This document shows positions 1-7,433 of a stretch of 64,000 nt of DNA, piece after piece (position 1 is the stretch's first letter; each line of letters opens with the position of its first letter). Both the position numbers and the translations under genes were made by a program. Location of the stretch: positions 310,001 through 374,000 of the forward strand of contig JBLXDM010000002.1 in assembly GCA_048264125.1 (NCBI GenBank). The letters run 5' to 3'. Source of the DNA: M1-B18 sp048264125 (GTDB lineage: Bacteria > Bacillota > Clostridia > Peptostreptococcales > Natronincolaceae). The notes under the pieces were generated by a model that was given only the letters and a program-made list of their open reading frames with translations, had not been told where the DNA came from and made no database searches.

Positions 1-289
1 GCCAGCCCAGCCTTAGATAGTCAAAAATATATCTGCCTGCATTTTCCTCCTCAGAGATAAATACATAATAAATATATTGCAGGGTCTCCTTAGATATTTT
101 CTTTAGTATGGAATTATATACTTTGTCTGCCTTTTCGGGGCAGGCTTCAATAAAGGTCGGAGTTGTTAGTAAGTCCGGCTTATGTCTTTCCTGAGGAACT
201 ATGTCTTCAGGTGCTATTCTTCTGTAGAAGGCTTCATAAATAGCTGTTAGCAGCCCTTCAAAGCTGCCGTCATATATAAAGATATTCAT
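1..289 (-). CDS. TIGR03915/DUF4130-type DNA metabolism protein, 3' end cut off by window edge
   Basis: An open frame starts at ATG 289 and runs off the left edge without a stop; 96 residues are visible, starting MNIFIYDGSFEGLLTAIYEAF. This start is typical of the family paired with TIGR03916 radical SAM proteins (probable DNA metabolism protein, DUF4130). The ATG lies 2 nt after the stop of the radical SAM gene, so the two are translationally coupled. The family's chemistry is not established; a DNA repair or base-removal role is inferred from the partnership. The C-terminal DUF4130 part is outside the window. Confidence 0.8.
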   Translation of the reverse strand, partial: MNIFIYDGSFEGLLTAIYEAFYRRIAPEDIVPQERHKPDLLTTPTFIEACPEKADKVYNSILKKISKETLQYIYYVFISEEENAGRYIFDYLRLGW

Positions 290-291
290 AG

Positions 292-1590
292 CTATAGCTC
301 TCCAAATATTTTAGAATATTGATCTTCTGGCTTTATTAAAGCTGTGGAATCGAATATCGAGATTTGTCCGTACAGTGGCCCCTTTTTCTGTGGGCTGTCC
401 AGCAGGCTCTGCCTCAGCAGCTGGCTATCTAAATTTAATTCACTGAAATACTTACCCTGGCAGGTGGTAAAATATTTTGCCCGTTTTAATACAACCCCGA
501 TTTTCTTTAAGCCATCAAAGTGAATCGGCGTGGTTCTTCTGGCTACGATAATTCTGTTGGCGGATTGTACGCCTATTCCCGGAACCCTAAGAAGCATCTC
601 ATAGGGAGCCTTATTGATTTCAATAGGGAAAAGCTGTAGGTTCTTCAAGGCCCAATCGGTTTTAGGGTCCAATTGTATGTCAAAATTTTCATCCTCATCC
701 TTTAAAAGCTCCCCAGCAGAAAATCCGTAAAAACGCAGCAGCCAATCCGCCTGATACAGCCTGTGCTCCCTCATTGTGGGAGGATGCTGCAGCATGGGCA
801 GCCTGGGACTATTGACAATGGGCACATAGGCGGAATAATACACCCGCTTTAGGCTAAAGCGTTGGTATAGGTTTTCCGACAGCCGGATAATTTTTGAATC
901 GCTTTCTGGAGTGGCCCCTACAATCAGCTGTGTGCTTTGACCTGCTGGCACAAAGGAGGTCTTGTGTCTAAATAGCTTTTTTTCCTCCTTTGTCTGTTGA
1001 ATTTCAGTGTTTATTAAGCTCATTGGCCTGATTATTTGCTGCTTATTCTTCTGAGGCGCCAGCAGCTTCAGGCTCTCATTGGTGGGCAGCTCAATATTCA
1101 CGCTCATTCTGTCTACATATCTTCCTGCCTCGGATATCAGACGGTAATCAGCACCGGGAATAGCCTTTAAATGTATATATCCATTGAAGCGGTAAAGCTC
1201 CCTCAGCAGCTTTACCGTATTTAAAAGCTGTTCCATGGTATAATCCGGGTTCTTAACTATTGCAGAGCTGAGAAAAAGCCCCTCTATATAATTTCTTCTG
1301 TAAAAATTTATTGTTAAATCCGCCAGCTCCTTTGGGGTGAACTCAGCCCTAGGCACATCGTTGGAAATTCTATTTAAGCAATAGGCACAATCGTAAACGC
1401 AATAATTAGTATAGAGAATTTTTAAAAGAGAAATACAGCGTCCATCCTCAGACCAGCTATGGCAAATCCCGCTCTCGGCAGCATTTCCTATGCCCCCTGC
1501 CTTATTTTTTCTGCTGCTGCCGCTGGAGGAGCAGGAAACATCGTATTTTGCAGCATCCGATAAAATTTTAAGCTTGTCCTGTAGCTCCAT
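292..1590 (-). CDS. putative DNA modification/repair radical SAM protein (TIGR03916-type)
   Basis: The 432-residue protein has the radical SAM cluster motif CxxxCxxC at C64, C68 and C71 (NYCVYDCAYC), which binds a 4Fe-4S cluster and S-adenosylmethionine. Near residues 335-355 there is a helix-hairpin-helix (VPGIGVQSANRII), a non-specific DNA-binding motif. This combination is characteristic of the putative DNA modification/repair radical SAM family. ATG 1590 follows a good AAGGAGG site. The downstream gene is its usual partner. The upstream region on the same strand holds a TATAAT box, a LexA-like box and a structured leader, so DNA-damage control is plausible. The substrate is unknown. Confidence 0.88.
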   Translation of the reverse strand: MELQDKLKILSDAAKYDVSCSSSGSSRKNKAGGIGNAAESGICHSWSEDGRCISLLKILYTNYCVYDCAYCLNRISNDVPRAEFTPKELADLTINFYRRNYIEGLFLSSAIVKNPDYTMEQLLNTVKLLRELYRFNGYIHLKAIPGADYRLISEAGRYVDRMSVNIELPTNESLKLLAPQKNKQQIIRPMSLINTEIQQTKEEKKLFRHKTSFVPAGQSTQLIVGATPESDSKIIRLSENLYQRFSLKRVYYSAYVPIVNSPRLPMLQHPPTMREHRLYQADWLLRFYGFSAGELLKDEDENFDIQLDPKTDWALKNLQLFPIEINKAPYEMLLRVPGIGVQSANRIIVARRTTPIHFDGLKKIGVVLKRAKYFTTCQGKYFSELNLDSQLLRQSLLDSPQKKGPLYGQISIFDSTALIKPEDQYSKIFGEL

Positions 1591-1653
1591 GGGCCTTCCT
1601 CCTTGTTCATAATAGATATCTTAAATAATTGAGAAATTTCATATTACTATGTA

Positions 1654-1806
1654 GTGCATATAATATTCTAGTTTATACAAGGTTAAAGGTTTATCGCGCA
1701 TTGTCTAGGGCTAATAACCTTTAAAAATTCAATAAATTAGCCCGTGGGACACTAAGCAGGAAGCTTTTAGCCTTGTATAAACATACCACTTATCTATATT
1801 ATGCAC
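1654..1806 (-). ncRNA. structured leader RNA candidate with nested stems and a pseudoknot
   Basis: This gap is almost wholly self-complementary. The outer arms GTGCATATAATA (1654-1665) and TATATTATGCAC (1795-1806) pair imperfectly. Inside, GTTTATACAAGG (1671-1682) pairs perfectly with 1771-1782. Further in, 1683-1691 pairs with 1716-1724 (TTAAAGGTT/AACCTTTAA), and 1708-1715 pairs with 1736-1743 (GGGCTAAT/ATTAGCCC); these two stems cross as an H-type pseudoknot. The promoter at 1862-1867 reads through it toward the radical SAM gene, so it would be a 5' leader. I do not recognise a known riboswitch or ribozyme. A MITE with 12-bp terminal inverted repeats is the alternative. Confidence 0.5.
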
Positions 1807-1842
1807 CTTTATTATGCACTTTCCTCAATTAAACCTCGATCC

Positions 1843-1867
1843 AAACATACGTTCTTTTATTATTATA
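1843..1867 (-). promoter_or_regulatory. LexA-like SOS box just downstream of a -10 element
   Basis: On the minus strand TATAAT (1867-1862) is followed 7 nt later by GAACGTATGTTT (1854-1843). This differs from the Gram-positive LexA consensus GAAC-N4-GTTC at one position. The box sits where transcription of the radical SAM repair pair would start. No good -35 was found at standard spacing. Confidence 0.55.
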
Positions 1868-1951
1868 GCATGTTAAATTCACTACAAGGAAGGTTTTTTT
1901 GATTTTTTCTTGAATTAATATTATGTTATAACACTGGAAGGGAGTCCATAT

Positions 1952-3172
1952 ATGAAAAGAAGGCTAATTCTACTAATAACTGCATTAATAATATTTGCGG
2001 GTCTCCGCCCAGATGCTGCTTATGCCGTGGAAAATCAGACGTCACAGGAGAACCTAAGCATTCCGATTCTGATGTATCACCATTTAACAGAGGGAGAGCC
2101 CCCCTCAGGCAGAAAGGGCGAAATCATATCCGTTGAGCTATTTGAGAGTCAAATGGAATATTTAAAGTCGAAGGGCTTTAATACTATCTCAGCAGCAGAA
2201 TTGAGGGATTTTCTTTATTTAGACGCACCGTTGCCAAAGAATCCAATAATGATTACCTTTGACGACGGCTACGAAAGCAATTATACCCTTGCCTTTCCTA
2301 TACTTCAGCAATTGAATATGAAGGCGGTTATAAGCGTTATCGTCAGCTCAAGAGGAAAAAAGCCCGGTGAATTTCAGCATTTTACCTGGGAGGAGGCACA
2401 GATCATGCTGGAAAGCGGTCTGGTGGAGATAGGAAACCATACCTACAATCTTCATAATTACACTATCCAGCCCCAGGCTGATGAAGCTATACCGGATTAT
2501 GAGGATAGAATCTTCCATGACTTTTTAATAGCGAAGAATGGCATCCAAAAGAATTTAGGCATTGAACCCTTTGTTTTTGCATATCCCTACGGCATGTATA
2601 ACCAATATTCCCAAGCCATTGTACTGGAGCTGGGCTTTGATATACAATTCTCAGTAAATGCAGGCGTGGTTACAAAGGATAGCGACCCCTTAGCCCTAGA
2701 GCGTATTAATGTAAGGGGGGACGAAAGCCCCCAGCAGGTGCTTTCAAACATACACAGGTATATGGGAGTTGAGGAAAGCAATGAGAATCAGGAGCCTTCA
2801 GCCTATACGGTGAGTCCTATGGAGGTCTATCTTACGGCCAGCAAATACAAGCTGCTGAATAAAAATGATTTATATCAGCTGCAAAACAACATCACCAATT
2901 ATGAAACTCAGCAGTTTCTGCTAAATAGAACGAAGGAATTGAAGAATTTCGATGTGCAGCAGGCAGTAGTACAAAATCTTGAAAGGGTCAGTCCTATACT
3001 GGAAAGAATGGCTGCTCTGGACATGAGCAATACCCTGCTGACCTATGGCGAGGCATTGAATTATCTTCTGCTGATAGGAAATACTGAGGATATTAAGGGC
3101 TATTATCCAGCGGATAGGCTGCTTACACAAATCGAGTTTGTGGATTTGCTGCTTAAGGTAATTGAGAATTAA
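1952..3172 (+). CDS. secreted polysaccharide deacetylase (NodB/CE4 family)
   Basis: The 406-residue protein has an N-terminal signal peptide (residues 1-26, cut near AYA-VE). A NodB-type carbohydrate esterase domain follows: the catalytic/metal pair FDDG at D104-D105, a zinc-ligand region GNHTYNLH at 161-168 with one residue more than the usual HxxxH spacing, and FAYPYG near residue 210. These enzymes remove N-acetyl groups from cell-wall or exported polysaccharide. The C-terminal 130 residues carry no recognised domain. GGAAGGGAG precedes ATG 1952 and a strong terminator follows at 3229, so it is monocistronic. The exact substrate cannot be read from the sequence. Confidence 0.87.
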   Translation: MKRRLILLITALIIFAGLRPDAAYAVENQTSQENLSIPILMYHHLTEGEPPSGRKGEIISVELFESQMEYLKSKGFNTISAAELRDFLYLDAPLPKNPIMITFDDGYESNYTLAFPILQQLNMKAVISVIVSSRGKKPGEFQHFTWEEAQIMLESGLVEIGNHTYNLHNYTIQPQADEAIPDYEDRIFHDFLIAKNGIQKNLGIEPFVFAYPYGMYNQYSQAIVLELGFDIQFSVNAGVVTKDSDPLALERINVRGDESPQQVLSNIHRYMGVEESNENQEPSAYTVSPMEVYLTASKYKLLNKNDLYQLQNNITNYETQQFLLNRTKELKNFDVQQAVVQNLERVSPILERMAALDMSNTLLTYGEALNYLLLIGNTEDIKGYYPADRLLTQIEFVDLLLKVIEN

Positions 3173-3228
3173 TTAAGAAAAGTCATCAAATTGGCCGTCA
3201 AGGCTTTATAATGGAGAGAAAACAAATA

Positions 3229-3279
3229 AAACCAGCATCTACAACGTATGCAATCATACGTAAGGGTGCTGGTTTTTTA
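3229..3279 (+). terminator. intrinsic terminator after the deacetylase gene
   Basis: AAACCAGCA (3229-3237) pairs with TGCTGGTTT (3267-3275), with an inner stem ACGTATG/CATACGT (3244-3250, 3255-3261), followed by a T run. Confidence 0.85.
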
Positions 3280-3337
3280 CGGAGCAAAGACACTATGAGA
3301 TTTTAGTAGTTTAAGAAGACGACCTTTGATAACTTCC

Positions 3338-3760
3338 TTATTTATTCCCTTCCCTGTATAGGGCAAGGGCCTTATTTACACCCCAATCAACATGATATTG
3401 CATAGTGTCCTCTACAACACCAGTTACATAGACATTGCATTTATTAAAGGGAATCAATATCTTTGCCGCACTGCTTTCGGTTATGGCCTGTGCCATTTTA
3501 GGAGTTAATTCCCCCAGCATGGCATTTGCTACAATTATTCCAATGGGTCCCATGATTATATCGACCTTGGGAGCGTTATATACTATTGGATTTTCTCCGG
3601 TAGCCCCATCCTTGGCCCCTGCCTTAATCATATTGGCAGTTGCAATGGAGTTGGTCCCCAGCGCTATAATCTGGATGCCTTCTTCACCGGTGTTTTTGAG
3701 CTTTTCTATAATACTTTTCCCAAGGCCTCCACCCTGTCCATCTATTACTGCAATTTTCAT
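3338..3760 (-). CDS. DUF3842 family protein
   Basis: The 140-residue protein begins MKIAVIDGQGGGLGKSII at ATG 3760, preceded by GGAGG at good spacing; a longer reading to 3844 is open but lacks a ribosome site and overlaps the upstream ABC gene. The glycine-rich N-terminus looks like a Rossmann-type dinucleotide-binding loop. DUF3842 proteins occur in clostridia, often beside metal or peptide transporters; their role is unknown. It is the last gene of the ABC operon, about 40 bp after the ATPase stop. Confidence 0.8.
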   Translation of the reverse strand: MKIAVIDGQGGGLGKSIIEKLKNTGEEGIQIIALGTNSIATANMIKAGAKDGATGENPIVYNAPKVDIIMGPIGIIVANAMLGELTPKMAQAITESSAAKILIPFNKCNVYVTGVVEDTMQYHVDWGVNKALALYREGNK

Positions 3761-3800
3761 TTTCCAACCTCCATGCCTATTAGTAAACCTTCTTGCTTTA

Positions 3801-4427
3801 TTATACCAAAAATAGGTTTGAAGAATTAATGTTTTTGAAATCAACTATTCTATCACATAATCTATTGATCAGATGTGCCTCATGGCTGATTACTACCATG
3901 CCAATATTTCGCTCCCTTACTATCCTCATGGCCACATGCCAGATCTGCGCTTGGGTAATGGCATCCAGCATAGTCGTCATTTCATCAGCAATCAAAAACT
4001 CTGTTGGAGGTGCCAATGCCCTCGCTACACAAAAACGCTGCAGCTCTCCCCCCGAAAGCTCATTGGGCCATCTGGTAAGCCATTGCTTTTCAATGCCCAA
4101 TTCATCTAAAAGCTCGTCTGAGGGCTCCCAGCCTTCATTCAAGGTTTTATGCATCTGCCAGCGGGGATTAACAGCCCTTTCCGGATGCTGAAATATCAAC
4201 TGCACAGGGTTGAAGCCCTTGGTAGGTAATGGTTTGTCGCCTACTGTGACCCTTCCCTTTTCAGGCAGCTGATAGCCCGCTAAAATTCTTCCCAGAGTAG
4301 TCTTTCCACAGCCGCTGGGCCCCAGCAGACCCACCACCTCTCCTGCGCCTATAGCAATGCTGACATTATCTAAAATGAAAGGCCCTTTATTATATCGAAA
4401 GCTTATATTTTCCCCTTTAAGAAGCAT
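3801..4427 (-). CDS. ABC transporter ATP-binding protein (NikE/OppF-like)
   Basis: The 208-residue ATPase has a Walker A (GPSGCGKTT), the signature LSGGELQR, Walker B (LIADEM) and the switch histidine (VISHEA). It is shorter than typical OppF/NikE proteins and lacks their C-terminal oligopeptide extension, which its partner at 4417-5394 keeps. Its start overlaps the end of that partner by 11 bp, so the two are translationally coupled. They should form the heterodimeric motor of the importer encoded upstream. Confidence 0.88.
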   Translation of the reverse strand: MLLKGENISFRYNKGPFILDNVSIAIGAGEVVGLLGPSGCGKTTLGRILAGYQLPEKGRVTVGDKPLPTKGFNPVQLIFQHPERAVNPRWQMHKTLNEGWEPSDELLDELGIEKQWLTRWPNELSGGELQRFCVARALAPPTEFLIADEMTTMLDAITQAQIWHVAMRIVRERNIGMVVISHEAHLINRLCDRIVDFKNINSSNLFLV

Positions 4428-5394
4428 AAATGCACCTCACCATACCATCCCTTATTTCCCTTGCCTCTGGCTGCTTTTCAGTACATTTCACCGTTGCCAT
4501 TTCACACCTTGGCTGAAAAAAACAACCGGTGGGAAGATTATGAGGCAGTGGTTGCGCACCCTCTCTTGGAATAAACTCATTTTGAGGAAGGGCCCGCCAG
4601 AGGGCTCTGCTATAGGGATGTCTTAAGTCCTCGCCCCTCCCGGAAAAATCTGCAGCAGGCGCCACCTCCACAGTGGTGCCAGCATAAAATACGGCAATAT
4701 TATCGGTGACCTTTAAGGCAGTCTCTATATCATGGGTTATCAGTATTACCCCACAGCCCGCCGCCGCCAGGCCTTTAAAGTGCGAAAGCGCCTCCTCCAC
4801 TATATTGGGGTCAAGCCCCGGAGTTGGCTCATCGGCAATCACCAGCCTCGCTCCACTGACCATGGCAGTAGATACAAGTATTCTTCTGGACATGCCTCCC
4901 GACAGCTGAAAGGGATACATTTTCTCCACCTCTTGTCTTAGCTTATATCTTTCAAATACCCTACGCTGGGCTTCAATGGGATCTGCATTCCTGACGGAGG
5001 TACGAACCTGCTTCCCTACCTTCATTAGAGGGTCGAGGAAGTTCACAGACTGAGGCACCAGTACAATTTCCTGGCCCCGCAGCCGCTCCTGATCCTGAGC
5101 ATTAAGCGTTTTGCCCATGTATTTGATGCTGCCTGTCACAGTAGCATTTTTAGGTAGTATACCTAGAATAGCATGGGCCAGCAGGCTTTTTCCAGAGCCG
5201 CTGGAGCCTACAATCGCCAGGATTTCGCCCTTTTTAACGGTGGCATTTAGGCTGGATATCACCTTTAAATCCATTTGCTGTAGGCCTTTATTGTATTGAC
5301 GGAAGGCCACAGAAAGATTCTCAACCTCAAGAATTATTTCATTAGAGGTATTAACAGAGGCATTAGCTGCTCTGCCATTTTTTTTGTCGGACAT
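4417..5394 (-). CDS. ABC transporter ATP-binding protein (NikD/OppD-like)
   Basis: The 325-residue ATPase has Walker A (GSSGSGKS), signature LSGGMSRR, Walker B (LVIADEP) and switch histidine (LITHD). The C-terminus carries the cysteine-rich extension of OppD/DppD-type ATPases (GCFFQPRCEMATVKC). It starts at ATG 5394 with GAAGGAGG upstream. A 164-bp structured gap separates it from the permease genes, the only real gap within this operon. Confidence 0.88.
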   Translation of the reverse strand: MSDKKNGRAANASVNTSNEIILEVENLSVAFRQYNKGLQQMDLKVISSLNATVKKGEILAIVGSSGSGKSLLAHAILGILPKNATVTGSIKYMGKTLNAQDQERLRGQEIVLVPQSVNFLDPLMKVGKQVRTSVRNADPIEAQRRVFERYKLRQEVEKMYPFQLSGGMSRRILVSTAMVSGARLVIADEPTPGLDPNIVEEALSHFKGLAAAGCGVILITHDIETALKVTDNIAVFYAGTTVEVAPAADFSGRGEDLRHPYSRALWRALPQNEFIPREGAQPLPHNLPTGCFFQPRCEMATVKCTEKQPEAREIRDGMVRCIYAS

Positions 5395-5558
5395 ATATAC
5401 ATACCTCCTTCTATTGGAACCGACGGCAACCTAGTCCCTGCGGGATTTCACCGTTGCTTAACTCATCAAAGTATAAGTAACTAGCGTCACTTAAATATCG
5501 GATAACTCTGGTATGATTTCCCTCCGGATTTATCTCAACCTTCAAATGACTCAAGGTG
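5395..5558 (-). other. structured intra-operon gap between permease and ATPase genes
   Basis: This 164-bp gap has no open frame. Read on the minus strand it can fold into a stem GCAAC/GTTGC enclosing a TCCC-GCA-GGGA hairpin, at about 5424-5458, and then CCGTCGG. Parts resemble fragments of cobalamin and FMN riboswitch consensus sequences, but no full aptamer is visible and there is no T-tract terminator. It could set the relative expression of ATPases and permeases. Confidence 0.35.
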
Positions 5559-6425
5559 CTAGCTATGGGCATTGTAGGGGTCTAGAAGCTTGCGGAGATT
5601 ATCCCCCAAAACATCGAATAATCGAACAATTATTAATAATGACAGCCCCGGAAAAAATGCCAGCCACCACATTCCGACGGAAAGATATCTCATTGATTCC
5701 GAGAGTATAATTCCAATAGCCGGCTGATGTGGAGAGAGGCCAAAGCCTAAAAATGTTATAGAGGCCTCATGTAAAATTGCATGGGAAAACAATAAAATTA
5801 ACCCCACCAACAGCTGTGGTATCAAATGAGGTACAATATGCTGAGCTGCTATCCACCATCTGGATTTACCCATCCGCTTGGATATTTGAACATATTCCGT
5901 GGAACGCAGCTGAAGAACCTCACCCCGTACTACCCTTGTCAAGCTGGGCCAATGGGTCAAGGCCACTCCTATAACTACTCCCCTCATGCCGCCCCCCAGA
6001 GCAACGGCTATGAGAATTAGGGATACCAAATGAGGTATGCTCATAAATAGATCCACCAGCCAGGTAACAGCAGTATCTACCCCCTTACCCATGGTGGCGG
6101 CAGCTATACCCAAGACTAAAGCGATTATAGCGCTAATAGCAGCCGCTATAAGTCCAACAAAGATGCTCAAGGTTAAGCCCTTTATAGTTCTGGTCAGCAT
6201 ATCCCTTCCCAGCCAGTCGGTGCCAAAGGGATGACTGAAGGAGGGAGCTTGGTTTCTAACCTCCAGATTTGTTGTAATTCTATCATTGCTAAGGAGCAAG
6301 CCACCTAAAATAACACCTATCAATAATACACCTATCAAGGCCGTGGTTATCAAAGTCCTTTGCCTTCTGTTAAGACCCTTTGCTGGGCTTGACGGCTTGG
6401 TATTGGTATCTGTGGTATTTATCAT
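5559..6425 (-). CDS. ABC transporter permease (NikC/OppC-like)
   Basis: The 288-residue membrane protein has an N-terminal anchor (LITTALIGVLLIGVILGGLLL), the usual periplasm-facing stretch HPFGTDWLGRDMLTR of OppC/DppC/NikC permeases, and several transmembrane helices. The cytoplasmic EAA-like loop (AASITFLGFGL region) contacts the ATPase. ATG 6425 overlaps the stop of the OppB-like gene by 4 bp, so the two permeases are coupled. Confidence 0.9.
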   Translation of the reverse strand: MINTTDTNTKPSSPAKGLNRRQRTLITTALIGVLLIGVILGGLLLSNDRITTNLEVRNQAPSFSHPFGTDWLGRDMLTRTIKGLTLSIFVGLIAAAISAIIALVLGIAAATMGKGVDTAVTWLVDLFMSIPHLVSLILIAVALGGGMRGVVIGVALTHWPSLTRVVRGEVLQLRSTEYVQISKRMGKSRWWIAAQHIVPHLIPQLLVGLILLFSHAILHEASITFLGFGLSPHQPAIGIILSESMRYLSVGMWWLAFFPGLSLLIIVRLFDVLGDNLRKLLDPYNAHS

Positions 6426-7414
6426 AGGGCGCCTCCTTGTCTGATACGGGGGTCCACCAGCATATATATCAAATCTGCAATAAGATTTCCGCTAAATACA
6501 AAGAGAGCACTAAATATCACGATACCTAAGAGCAACGGTACATCTCCCCTCAAGCCCGCCTGAACAGTAGTCTGTCCTAATCCGGGGTAAGAAAATACCT
6601 GCTCCGCCAATACTGCACCACCGAAAAGCTCACTAAATGAGGTGAATTGCAGGGTTATAGCCGGAATAGAAATATTCCTTAAGCCATGCCTCCAGAATAA
6701 TACAAGGCCCTTCTCTCCTCTGGCTCGGGCAAACAGTACATAATCACTGGAGAGAACATCTAAAAGCTTTTGCCTGGTATGGAGGGCCACATTTGCTACG
6801 CCGATAATGCTTAAGGTAATAGCCGGCAGTATAAGATGTCTAATGTATTGCCCTAAGGTTAATTCCTCAGCCAGAACGCCTGCAGGCACCCCCAGCCCCA
6901 CCGGAAACCAGCCCAGCCATACGGCAAAGACAATCAAAAGCAGAAGGCCGACCCAAAAGGTTGGTGTTGAGGCCAAGGTCAGGCAGTACCACTTAACCAG
7001 CCGATCCACCCAGGTTCCCTCCTTCATGGCAGCCAGAACCCCCAGAACAAAGCCCAGCAGCCCCGACAAAAGCCACGCAGCCCCCATCAAGGCAAGCGAG
7101 CTGACAAATCGCTTGCCGATAACCTCTAATACAGGCCTCCGATATATCATGGAGGTGCCGAAATCCCCTTTGACAACCGAAGCGGCCCATTTCATAAACT
7201 GCTGCAGCGGCGGCTTATCCAGTCCCCAATGCTCTGCAATTTTTTCCCTCTGCTCCTGTCCGACCCTCATCATATCAGCACCTATATAGGCCTGAACAGG
7301 GTCTATAGGGGATAAATATATCAAAAGAAAGGAGATAAGGCATAGGGCCACCAGCAAGGTAGCTATCCTAATTGATTTTTTTATCATAAAGCTTATTAAA
7401 TCCTTCGTCTGCAC
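6422..7414 (-). CDS. ABC transporter permease (NikB/OppB-like)
   Basis: This polytopic permease of the DppB/NikB family has the typical start IKKSIRIATLLVALCLISFLL, a domain with VLGVLAAMKEGTWVDR, and the EAA-like loop near FARARGEKG. I chose GTG 7414 (330 residues) because AGGGAGA sits 8 nt upstream and it starts 20 nt after the binding-protein stop. The open frame reaches 7456 but that would overlap the preceding gene without a ribosome site; ATG 7387 is another option with a poorly spaced site. Confidence 0.88.
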   Translation of the reverse strand: MQTKDLISFMIKKSIRIATLLVALCLISFLLIYLSPIDPVQAYIGADMMRVGQEQREKIAEHWGLDKPPLQQFMKWAASVVKGDFGTSMIYRRPVLEVIGKRFVSSLALMGAAWLLSGLLGFVLGVLAAMKEGTWVDRLVKWYCLTLASTPTFWVGLLLLIVFAVWLGWFPVGLGVPAGVLAEELTLGQYIRHLILPAITLSIIGVANVALHTRQKLLDVLSSDYVLFARARGEKGLVLFWRHGLRNISIPAITLQFTSFSELFGGAVLAEQVFSYPGLGQTTVQAGLRGDVPLLLGIVIFSALFVFSGNLIADLIYMLVDPRIRQGGAL

Positions 7415-7433
7415 CCTGCATCTCTCCCTACAT

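Noticed and set aside
1654..1806. HDV-like ribozyme
   Set aside because: Two crossing stems are present, but there is no P3 stem between them and no recognisable catalytic core.
5395..5558. Cobalamin or FMN riboswitch
   Set aside because: Only short fragments look like the consensus; the conserved core order and expression platform are absent.
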